Source: Deltaproteobacteria bacterium (GTDB lineage Bacteria > Desulfobacterota > SM23-61). From it: DNA of 7,371 nucleotides. The stretch spans positions 1 to 7,371 of the forward strand of contig JAOUFX010000125.1 of NCBI GenBank assembly GCA_029857975.1, in the 5' to 3' direction. A program made the translations under genes and the position numbers. Each line of letters begins with the position of its first letter. Position 1 is the stretch's first letter. The notes beneath the pieces are model-generated. The model worked only from the letters and a program-made list of their open reading frames with translations, did not search any database and was not told the origin of the DNA. Shown here in pieces: positions 1 through 5,379 of the stretch.

Positions 1-855
1 CTTAAAGGGGTTGGCAGGAATATTAGCCTCTTCGGGTAAGAGAAGTGTCGGCAGGAAGGAGATAAGAAAGAACATCGTGGCGCAGAAAGCCATTACCATG
101 ATGATCTCTTGGAGCACAAAATCCGGGAAGAAGGGATATCCGTCCGGGTGACTCTCGTGCCGGTACTCGGTCCACGGTCTTTCAGGCTCTGCTGATTTCC
201 CAAAGGGGGGTGAAGAAATACCGATACGCCTTACCAGGAAGATATGAAGTCCCACAAGGACTGAAAAAATAAGAGGAAGAAGCATGACGTGAAGGGCAAA
301 GAATCGGTTGAGGGTTATGCCTGAGACCTGTTGACTGCCTTTCATCATATTCGCCACCATCTCGCCGAAATAGGGGAATGCCGTAGGTATAGTGGTAGCA
401 ATCGTCGTGGCCCAGTAACTCAACTGACTCCACGGAAGCAGATAACCACTGAGGCAGAAGGTGATGGTGATAAGCAACATTAAGGTTCCTAGGATCCAGG
501 TAAGCTCTCTAGGCTTTTTATAGCCGCCCATCAAAAACACCGCTATGGCATGGAAAAGAACCACAACGACCATGAGACTGCTTCCTACCACATGCATTTG
601 CCTGAAAAGCCACCCATAAGGGACCGTGCTCATGATATCCTGAACACTTTTGAATGCCATTTCTGAATAAGGAATATAATACATAAGGAGGAAGAAACCG
701 GTGATCACCTGAATCGAAAAGATAACCAGAGCGACAAATCCAAGGGTATAAAGAATATTAATATTCTTGGGCACCCTGTACTCGGTTAGGTGAGTCCGGA
801 TGAGATCATCCAACCCAATGCGTATTTCCAGCCAATTCTTTATGTTCCTCCACAT
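1..855 (-). CDS. Cytochrome b (b6-type) of a quinol-oxidising bc/b6f-like complex, partial at C-terminus
   Basis: The frame is open for 285 codons from ATG at 855 to the window edge. It encodes the membrane subunit that carries two b hemes and oxidises quinol together with the Rieske protein. Hydrophobic helices lie at about 35-60, 89-110, 118-140, 185-208 and 246-272. The four heme-ligand histidines are H88 and H102 (helix B) and H189 and H204 (helix D). Fifteen positions separate the helix D pair, as in cytochrome b6 rather than mitochondrial cytochrome b. The chain continues past helix D into a subunit-IV-like segment (ending ANIPANPFK), so b6 and subunit IV appear fused; the PEWY motif would lie just beyond the edge. 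Where cytochrome b6 has the Cys that binds heme c_n, this protein has Thr37. The gene starts four bases after the Rieske stop with only a weak ribosome binding site, so translational coupling is likely. The family call is firm; whether to name it petB or qcrB is open. Confidence 0.93.
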   Translation of the reverse strand, partial: MWRNIKNWLEIRIGLDDLIRTHLTEYRVPKNINILYTLGFVALVIFSIQVITGFFLLMYYIPYSEMAFKSVQDIMSTVPYGWLFRQMHVVGSSLMVVVVLFHAIAVFLMGGYKKPRELTWILGTLMLLITITFCLSGYLLPWSQLSYWATTIATTIPTAFPYFGEMVANMMKGSQQVSGITLNRFFALHVMLLPLIFSVLVGLHIFLVRRIGISSPPFGKSAEPERPWTEYRHESHPDGYPFFPDFVLQEIIMVMAFCATMFFLISFLPTLLLPEEANIPANPFK

Positions 856-859
856 CTAC

Positions 860-1270
860 TCATCCGATCAAAATAGATTCGCTCTCCACCTTAATGGGAA
901 ACTTCAGTAGGGGACGCGGTGGAGGCCCGGACACAACATTTCCTTCTAGATCAAATAATGCCCCATGGCAAGGACAGATTAGCTTGTTTTGTATTTTGTA
1001 ATATTCGACCAGACACCCAAGGTGAGTACATACCCTGGAAAGTGCCACAAACCCTTTATCCGGCCGGTTGATGATGATTGCAGGTATGTTATTAAGAGGG
1101 ATCTCTTTTGCTGTACCTACGGGTATTTCAGACTTCTTGAGGGTTATCTGTTTTACATCGGCTTTCCGCCCAGCTGGCGCAAGGAATCTCACTAAGGGGT
1201 ATACAAAGGAACCAACGGTAGTTAATCCGAGGAGGGTCAAGAAAAGGTTTAGAAATCTTCTCCTTTCCAT
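860..1270 (-). CDS. Rieske [2Fe-2S] iron-sulfur protein of a bc/b6f-type complex
   Basis: This 136-residue protein carries both Rieske cluster boxes: C81-T-H83-L-G-C86 and C99-P-C101-H102-G. Two Cys and two His from these boxes bind the 2Fe-2S centre that takes the first electron from quinol. The N-terminus (RRRFLNL followed by a hydrophobic stretch to about residue 31) looks like an uncleaved twin-arginine signal anchor, which would place the cluster domain outside the cytoplasmic membrane. A Pro-rich loop (GPPPRP, 115-120) follows the second box, as is usual for the family. The protein is on the short side for Rieske subunits, but nothing essential is missing. The start is set by the Tat-like motif; the nearest AGGA lies a little far upstream. 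The cytochrome b gene follows after four bases, so the two are one transcription unit. No cytochrome c1 or f gene is visible; it could lie beyond the left edge. Confidence 0.95.
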   Translation of the reverse strand: MERRRFLNLFLTLLGLTTVGSFVYPLVRFLAPAGRKADVKQITLKKSEIPVGTAKEIPLNNIPAIIINRPDKGFVALSRVCTHLGCLVEYYKIQNKLICPCHGALFDLEGNVVSGPPPRPLLKFPIKVESESILIG

Positions 1271-1392
1271 TATTGCCCTAATTCCTTTTTGAAGGAGGTA
1301 AAGACAACTTTGCTAGCCCCTTTCTCAATGAAACTCAGTCTTTCTTAAACCCCTACAGTGAGGATAAAAAAGCAGAAAGCCCTTTATAAAGT

Positions 1393-1422
1393 ACCCCATA
1401 TTTGTATTTTAAACAAAGGGGT
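1393..1422. other. Bulged inverted repeat upstream of the Rieske gene
   Basis: ACCCC (1393-1397) and TTTG (1401-1404) pair with CAAA (1414-1417) and GGGGT (1418-1422). This gives nine base pairs with a three-base bulge around an A+T-rich loop. A perfect 10-bp palindrome CTTTATAAAG sits immediately beside it at 1382-1391. The pair lies about 110-150 bases upstream of the Rieske start, in the expected promoter zone. It could be an operator or a leader hairpin; that role is inference. Confidence 0.3.
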
Positions 1423-1635
1423 TGCAGAAAAAATAGGGTAAAGAATGTATTTTTTAAAAATAAATACTGTAGGATCAATTAGCCATAGATTATCCCATCA
1501 GATATTTTGGGCAAAAATGTAGAGCACAAGAGAAGTGATTGTTTAATCAAAAGGAATGTGAATAAATTCGGCCTTATATCTCATGGTGTTATGGACGGTG
1601 AAGGAAAAATCCATAAAATTCGCCGGTTGGACTTT

Positions 1636-1649
1636 TTCGACAGGCTCAG
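1636..1649. repeat. Possible REP-like motif (TTCGACAGGCTCAG)
   Basis: The motif matches, from memory, a short sequence that recurs between genes in many bacterial genomes (reverse complement CTGAGCCTGTCGAA). Only one copy is visible here, so its repeat status cannot be shown from this window. The remnant of a REP-associated transposase at 4378-5205 makes the idea reasonable but does not prove it. Confidence 0.2.
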
Positions 1650-1774
1650 CAGATCTACTCTACGCCACTTATTGAAAACCGGATGTCTTTTTTCTCCTTA
1701 ATTTTGCAAACCATTTATTCTGAAGATTACACCAAATCTTCGCTCCAAGAACGCCTTCTGAGTTGACGATTACG

Positions 1775-1822
1775 GATAGAAAGCAAGCCCAAAGGTCACC
1801 TACCTTTATCTCGGTTTCTATC
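1775..1822. terminator. Two-tier hairpin just downstream of the universal stress gene
   Basis: An outer 8-bp perfect stem (GATAGAAA 1775-1782 with TTTCTATC 1815-1822) encloses an inner 6-bp perfect stem (AAAGGT 1791-1796 with ACCTTT 1802-1807, loop of five). It begins 17 bases past the stress-gene stop. No clean U-run follows on the minus strand, so it is not a textbook intrinsic terminator. It may protect the mRNA 3' end or mark a weak terminator. Confidence 0.4.
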
Positions 1823-1839
1823 TTAGTTCATCCGGAAAA

Positions 1840-2325
1840 CTATTCAACAACGCAAATGGCGATTCCGGCTCCACGATTGATGATCTTGCTTACGGTGCTG
1901 CCCATCAGAAAGTGGGTAGAGGGGGAACGGCCACACCGTCCCATAACCAGCGTCTGATACCCACCAGTTCTGGCTTCCGTCAAAATGCATTCGGCCACGC
2001 TAGCACTGGACTCGTGGACTGACTTCCTTTCGATCTGCTCTGGGTTTATACCTTTCCGGGTCAAAGCTTCAAGAGCTGTCTGGAAGATAGGATCAGCCCT
2101 CAGTTTCTGATTGGCGATTAACTTATCGAGGACAGCCCTCCTGTCTTTTTTTTCTGCTTCGCTAAGGATATGTCCATCATCCCATAAATCCGGTGGCACT
2201 CCCTGCAAGACAAGGAAAAGGGTTAACTGCAAATCCCTTACTTCGGAAAAATGCTCACCCACATAATCCAGTGCCTTCAGTGCGCCTTTCGATCCATCAA
2301 TCGCGATTAACATTTTTTTCCCCAT
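1840..2325 (-). CDS. Universal stress protein (UspA family), ATP-binding type
   Basis: This 161-residue soluble protein is about the normal size for a single Usp domain. The N-terminus (KKMLIAIDGS) is the first beta strand with the family's Asp10 near the nucleotide. Near the C-terminus the ATP-binding signature G-2X-G-9X-G-S/T is complete: G129, G132, G142, S143, T144. A nucleotide-binding Usp is therefore expected, rather than the non-binding UspA subtype. Family members help cells survive starvation, redox or respiratory stress, usually as dimers; the exact role here is unknown. The ATG at 2325 has a good AGGAG seven bases upstream. It lies 93 bases after the ferritin-like gene on the same strand and may be cotranscribed with it, with a hairpin in between. 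It ends before a gene-free gap, so it is probably the last gene of that unit. Confidence 0.93.
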   Translation of the reverse strand: MGKKMLIAIDGSKGALKALDYVGEHFSEVRDLQLTLFLVLQGVPPDLWDDGHILSEAEKKDRRAVLDKLIANQKLRADPIFQTALEALTRKGINPEQIERKSVHESSASVAECILTEARTGGYQTLVMGRCGRSPSTHFLMGSTVSKIINRGAGIAICVVE

Positions 2326-2386
2326 TCCCCTACTCCTGTTACCCGTTATTTGCAGATTATTAAAGAATGAATGCGAGTTACATGGG

Positions 2387-2425
2387 AGAATAATGTACTT
2401 CCTGAAAATTATGATCCATTATTCT
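2387..2425. other. Inverted repeat spanning the ferritin-like gene's stop codon
   Basis: AGAATAATG (2387-2395) and CATTATTCT (2417-2425) are perfect 9-bp complements around a 21-base loop. The second arm includes the TAA stop of the ferritin-like gene. In the mRNA this would form an A/U-rich stem between that gene and the stress gene. A role in partial termination or mRNA stability is inference. Confidence 0.35.
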
Positions 2426-2682
2426 TGAGGGGTGCGGGGCGATCCTTTCTTTTTTCCTTTCATGCGTTCCATTTCTATCTGCGAATTGATCTCATGGAGC
2501 TGGCCTCTCAATTTATCCTCGTGCCCTTTTTCCTGCTCAATCAAAAGGGAAAAGACCCGCCGGAAAGTTTCGGTCCTTGCTTTTTTATAGGCTTGTGTAT
2601 AGTACTCAACCGAGGCCTTTTCACGGGCTATGGCGATAGATATTATTTCTGCCAACTCCTCCAAGTCCTTGATGATCTCCAT
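2419..2682 (-). CDS. Small ferritin/rubrerythrin-like diiron protein (two-helix, half-size)
   Basis: The protein has only 87 residues: two predicted helices (about 5-36 and 38-68) and a basic, Lys-rich tail (KGKKKGSPR). Helix 1 carries E21 with E26-Y27-Y28, and helix 2 carries the ExxH motif E51-K-G-H54. This is one half of the ExnY...ExxH pattern that binds a di-iron site in rubrerythrins and ferritins. Full members have four helices and two such halves, so this one would have to dimerise to complete an iron site, as encapsulated-ferritin-type two-helix proteins do. Likely roles are iron handling or peroxide removal; the sequence does not decide. The ATG at 2682 has AAAGG eight bases upstream. 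The gene lies 26 bases after the heme-domain gene, so both are very likely one operon. Confidence 0.75.
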   Translation of the reverse strand: MEIIKDLEELAEIISIAIAREKASVEYYTQAYKKARTETFRRVFSLLIEQEKGHEDKLRGQLHEINSQIEMERMKGKKKGSPRTPQE

Positions 2683-2708
2683 AAATGGGTCCTTTCTAAT
2701 GAGACTTA

Positions 2709-3380
2709 TCAGCGGAAGGTTATCTTCCCCCCCAAATAGCCGAGGATAATAACAATCGGGGTCTGACTTACCATCATGCCCAGGTATAGGTAGCTAAGGT
2801 ACGTTTTTGAGACCAAAATATTTGGATCGTTAACCCTCCAAGCAAAGCATAAAGTCACGACAGTGGTCAAAATAATGGTGTATACGATTTTTTGGATATA
2901 TGTTTTGCTCATCCTTCCCTCGTAAGTGACTTTCCAACTGAAAAGCCCCGAAAGTCCGGCTGGCGGGGCGGAAAGAAATGCCAAAAAAAGCAGGTAAAAT
3001 GACGCGGTTTCAAAGGAACCCTCACCGGTGAAGAAGTAAAGCGAGGAAAAGAGGGAACATCCTATGGAATATGCTATGGAAAAGTGGATAAGGATCGGAT
3101 GAAAGTGAAAATTCTCAATCCTCCGCACAATCCTTTCTTCAAAAGTTTGTTGGCTCAGTTGACCAACAAGAGGGAACTTCGTCAGTACTTCTTCACCGTG
3201 AGGGGCGTTGAGCATTACTTGCGTCAGTTCTTCACCGGCAGCATGCCGGCCTGAGTGAATTCCATTTTTCCATAATTTGCTATTAGAAACATCGTAGATT
3301 TTCCCCTGAAAAGCAATATATGCCGGCCTTCCATCTTTTCCATCGAATTCTTTCAATTCCCTTTTGGTGAAGTACCGCAT
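2709..3380 (-). CDS. Cytochrome b5-like heme-binding domain fused to DUF2231 membrane domain
   Basis: This 223-residue protein has two parts. Residues 1-75 match the predicted heme/steroid-binding cytochrome b5-like family (FTKREL.EFDGKDGRPAYIA, then YDVSNSKLWKNG, then APHGEEVL). Candidate heme ligands are H42, H46 and H61. Residues 92-223 match DUF2231, starting with the signature H94-P-I-L-I-H99-F. They form four hydrophobic helices at about 96-116, 126-149, 163-182 and 195-219. The membrane part also has histidines that could bind heme. A membrane-bound b-type electron carrier is the likely role, but partner and substrate are unknown. I chose ATG 3380 because the domain begins there and GAGGAA lies eight bases upstream. 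ATG 3401, with AAGGAAGG nine bases upstream, is a real alternative; ATG 3455 has no good site. It heads the ferritin-like/stress gene group. Confidence 0.82.
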   Translation of the reverse strand: MRYFTKRELKEFDGKDGRPAYIAFQGKIYDVSNSKLWKNGIHSGRHAAGEELTQVMLNAPHGEEVLTKFPLVGQLSQQTFEERIVRRIENFHFHPILIHFSIAYSIGCSLFSSLYFFTGEGSFETASFYLLFLAFLSAPPAGLSGLFSWKVTYEGRMSKTYIQKIVYTIILTTVVTLCFAWRVNDPNILVSKTYLSYLYLGMMVSQTPIVIILGYLGGKITFR

Positions 3381-3948
3381 CCGCTCTGTTCCTCGGTCCA
3401 TTCTCTGTGCCCTTCCTTGAAATCCTATTCCCGAAAAGACAGGGCCAACCCTCATTGCACATCACTGGGAGAATTTCCTACTTAATATTATTCAAATATA
3501 TTATTCTGAAACCTGAAGGGTGAGTATGGGCAAAGTAAAGTATTTTCCTTTAAAAAAGACCTTATTTTAGCCACCGACTCTCTCTTTCCTCAAAAAATCT
3601 TGAATTGACTCTAAACAAATGGCTATGAGAAGAGAGGGGATATAGAAAGTTTATGACTCGAGAGGGCTGATTTCTATTTGAACCTTTCATGCCGACGAGT
3701 CGGCACAAAGGAGAATGAAAATTTTATATTAATACGACAAGTCGTTAGCTATTTTCAGGAGAAGAACTAAACCGCTGCGCGGTGGTCTTTGTTAACCCGC
3801 TTTTTTTGCCAAAGATAACCTATTCTCTCAGCCTATTCAATCTGGATTATTTGTTGGCACTTGTTGATCAAGTCGAATCTCCATACAATTTCTTTTGCCA
3901 CACCGTCGGCATGAGCCGGTGGATATCTAAATCAAAGGAGATTGTATT
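3381..3948. other. Gene-free divergent region with several small palindromes
   Basis: This stretch separates the minus-strand redox genes from the plus-strand mobile-element debris. No coding sequence is supported beyond possible N-terminal extensions of the heme-domain gene. It contains GCCGAC-GA-GTCGGC (3691-3704), ACGAC-AA-GTCGT (3734-3745), ACCGC-TGC-GCGGT (3771-3783) and CACCG...CGGTG (3901-3905 with 3917-3921). A TATATT at 3725-3730 lies between the first two. The promoter of the heme-domain gene should be near 3460-3560, where the sequence is very A+T-rich, but no clear hexamer pair stands out. Confidence 0.5.
3693..3744. promoter_or_regulatory. Pair of matching palindromes CGAC(G/A)AGTCG, possible operator
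   Basis: CGACGAGTCG (3693-3702) and CGACAAGTCG (3735-3744) share the same 4-bp arms and RA centre and start 42 bases apart, about four helical turns. A possible -10 (TATATT) lies between them. The layout resembles paired sites for a dimeric regulator such as a TetR-type repressor. No regulator gene is visible in the window, so the function is inference. Confidence 0.3.
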
Positions 3949-4297
3949 ATGAAAAAGTTGAGAGATCAGATGTTGGCAGACCTTCAGTTAAGCGGAATGA
4001 CGCCAAGGACGAAAAAGACCCACCTGAGAGAAGCAGGCAACTTGGCAAAATACTTTAACAAGTCACCGGCGGAGTTGGGAGAAGATGAACTCAAAGAGTA
4101 TATGCTTTGTCAGTTATTGGCTGGGGCATGCCGATATCAACACCACACACATCTATGTGGAAATCGACATGGAAATGAAGCGGTGCATGCTCCAGAAGGC
4201 AGGAGCCCCTGCCGCCAAAAAGCCTCTTCCATGGCAAAAACCCAATATTTTACAATGGCTGAAGGCCCTTGCCAACCACCTCAATTATGTGCAGTAA
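3949..4297 (+). pseudogene. Tyrosine recombinase/integrase remnant with central deletion
   Basis: The start is well formed: AAAGGAG (3934-3940), eight bases, ATG 3949. About 51 codons of a SAM-like core-binding domain follow (LADLQLSGMTPRTKKTHLRE...YFNKSPAELGEDELKEY). The reading frame then stops making sense. From about 4115, one frame over (+1), the C-terminus of the same family appears (YWLGHADINTTHIYVEID), with the box II His and the Tyr nucleophile (codon 4154-4156), ending at TAA 4295-4297. The middle, about two thirds of a normal catalytic domain including the box I Arg and the HxxR residues, is gone. The junction lies between about 4100 and 4118. The protein cannot be an active recombinase. 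Related full-length genes are often carried by IS91-like and other integrative elements, so this is probably debris of such an element. Confidence 0.85.
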
Positions 4298-4350
4298 AAT
4301 ATTGACCAGAGGGAGACCATGAAGGACAATCCAAAAATGAAGGAGCTCAA

Positions 4351-4377
4351 CTTCACATAATCCAGAGCTTCACATAA
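4351..4377. repeat. Direct repeat CTTCACATAA, two copies 17 bases apart
   Basis: Identical 10-bp copies lie at 4351-4360 and 4368-4377, each preceded by a similar AGCTC/AGAGC stretch. The second copy abuts the surviving start of the transposase remnant. It may be the junction or end sequence of one of the two dead elements, or a local duplication; the sequence cannot decide. Confidence 0.45.
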
Positions 4378-5205
4378 CATGTCCATCTCCTCCTTCGTAC
4401 TGCAAGAATCCCTCTCGCCACGGTTATGCGAAGGCTTTTGAGGGGTTATGCAGTTACGTATAATCATCGCCATCGTCGACACGGGCATCTCTTCCAGAAT
4501 CGGTATAAATCGATTCTTTGCCAAGAAGATTGTTATCTATTGGAATTGGTTCGGTACATCCACCTCAATCCTCTTCGGGCAAGACTCGTTATGGATATTG
4601 GGAGTCTGGAAGGTTATCCCTATGCGGGCACAGCGTAATATTAGGCAAAGCGAAAAACAACTGGCAGGATGTAAACTATGTTTTGGGTTATTTTGACGGG
4701 AGGATTGTTCGGGCGCGGAGGAAATATAGAAAGTATATGGAGGAGGGGGTGGCTAAGGGGAGGAGGAAGGATTTAACGGGCGGGGGATTGATTCGGAGCA
4801 TGGGGGGATGGGTTGGACTAAGAGAGTTAGTAGAAACTCGGGTGAGGTTGAAGGGAGATGAGCGGATTCTGGGAGATAGTGATTTTGTGATGGAGGTATT
4901 GAGGGCATCGGAGGAGGAGATGGAGAGTAGGTATCGGTTAAAAGCTGAGGGGTATGATTTAGATAAGCTGGCCGGGAAGGCCGCCCATCTTTTTGGGTTG
5001 CAAGGGGAGGAGCTATTGCGTCCGGGGAAATATGGGAAGGTTGTAGAGGGGCGGGATATAGTATTATTGGGCGGTGCGGGAACTTGGTTGGAGTGTTACG
5101 GGTTTGGCAAGGCGGATTGGGATTTCGCAGCCGGCGGTGAGTTATGCGATTTTGCGGGGAGAGAGGGTTATCCGAGAGAAAGGATTACAGATGGTACCGA
5201 AGTAG
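4378..5205 (+). pseudogene. REP-associated Y1 (HUH) transposase remnant, N-terminus lost and two frameshifts
   Basis: Three consecutive frames restore one protein. Segment 1 (from 4378, frame of 4426) reads HVHLLLRT..., the HUH motif, then GYAVTYNHRHRRHGHLFQNR and RYIHLNPLRA. The Tyr at 4555-4557 is the probable catalytic residue. An in-frame TAA sits directly before HVH, and the first roughly 60 residues of the family are missing. At about 4625 the frame shifts; segment 2 reads GHSVILGKAKNNWQDV and continues to GRD near 5058, the family's C-terminal extension. A second shift at about 5060-5068 opens segment 3, YWAVRELGW then LARRIGISQPAVSYAILRGER, a helix-turn-helix, ending at TAG 5203-5205. 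Intact relatives are RAYT/IS200-like enzymes that act on REP hairpins. The missing N-terminus means sequencing error alone cannot explain the damage. Confidence 0.88.
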
Positions 5206-5228
5206 AAACTTATGAATTTATGGCAAGA

Positions 5229-5262
5229 CCATAAATAGCCCATAAATAGCACCATAAATAGC
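5229..5262. repeat. Three tandem 11-bp repeats (CCATAAATAGC) abutting the TRAP promoter
   Basis: Identical copies lie at 5229-5239, 5240-5250 and 5252-5262, with one extra A before the third. The last base of the third copy touches the -35 hexamer. Spacing is 11-12 bases, about one helical turn, so all copies face the same side of the DNA. Such an arrangement suits a cooperative activator or repressor, or an A+T-rich UP-like element. The repeat itself is certain; the role is inferred. Confidence 0.85.
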
Positions 5263-5291
5263 TTGACAACCTCCCCCAAACATCGTATCCT
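5263..5291 (+). promoter_or_regulatory. Sigma-70-type promoter of the TRAP transporter operon
   Basis: A perfect -35 TTGACA (5263-5268), a 17-base spacer and -10 TATCCT (5286-5291, four of six consensus bases) point to transcription starting near 5298. That leaves a leader of about 80 bases before the solute-binding protein gene. It lies directly after the tandem repeats and faces the operon. Confidence 0.7.
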
Positions 5292-5363
5292 CACGCCATC
5301 TTCTTACCGATGAACGGCCTCTGCTAAGCTTTTAGTAATTCTTATCCCTTGACAACACCAAGA

Positions 5364-5369
5364 AAGGAG
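5364..5369 (+). promoter_or_regulatory. Ribosome binding site AAGGAG of the TAXI gene
   Basis: The site is ten bases before ATG 5380 and thirteen before ATG 5383, but only one base before GTG 5371 and four before GTG 5374. It therefore favours ATG 5380 as the start. Confidence 0.7.
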
Positions 5370-5379
5370 AGTGGTGAGT

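Larger units (their letters stand above)
1271..1839. other. Gene-free interval between the Rieske gene and the universal stress gene
   Basis: No convincing coding sequence occurs here on either strand. The only medium-length open frame (1507-1701, TTG start) has no good ribosome binding site and no recognisable domain. The half near 1300-1500 is A+T-rich and should contain the promoter of the Rieske/cytochrome b operon, but I see no clear -35/-10 pair. The other half holds a two-tier hairpin next to the stress gene (listed separately) and a short REP-like motif. Confidence 0.6.

Noticed and set aside
1292..1298. AAGGAGG on the plus strand upstream of the Rieske gene
   Set aside because: No coding frame of meaningful length follows; the TTG-started frame ends after about a dozen codons. 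It is probably chance.
1507..1701. Short open frame on the plus strand in the gene-free gap
   Set aside because: It has a TTG start, no ribosome binding site, no recognisable domain and an A+T-rich, irregular composition.
3381..3455. N-terminal extension of the b5-DUF2231 protein to ATG 3455
   Set aside because: The extra residues match nothing in the family and ATG 3455 has no ribosome binding site. ATG 3401 remains possible and is noted in the gene entry.
4518..5234. A 238-residue protein read in one frame from 4518
   Set aside because: Only its middle (about 4625-5060) is transposase-like. Its start and its last 57 or so residues are out-of-frame readings of the same pseudogene.
5229..5262. 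CRISPR-like array
   Set aside because: The units are 11 bases with no spacers and lie at a promoter; they do not have CRISPR repeat length or spacing.
5349..5354. Second TTGACA upstream of the TAXI gene
   Set aside because: No -10-like hexamer lies 15-19 bases downstream; that stretch holds the ribosome binding site and start codons. The TTGACA at 5263 has a fitting -10.
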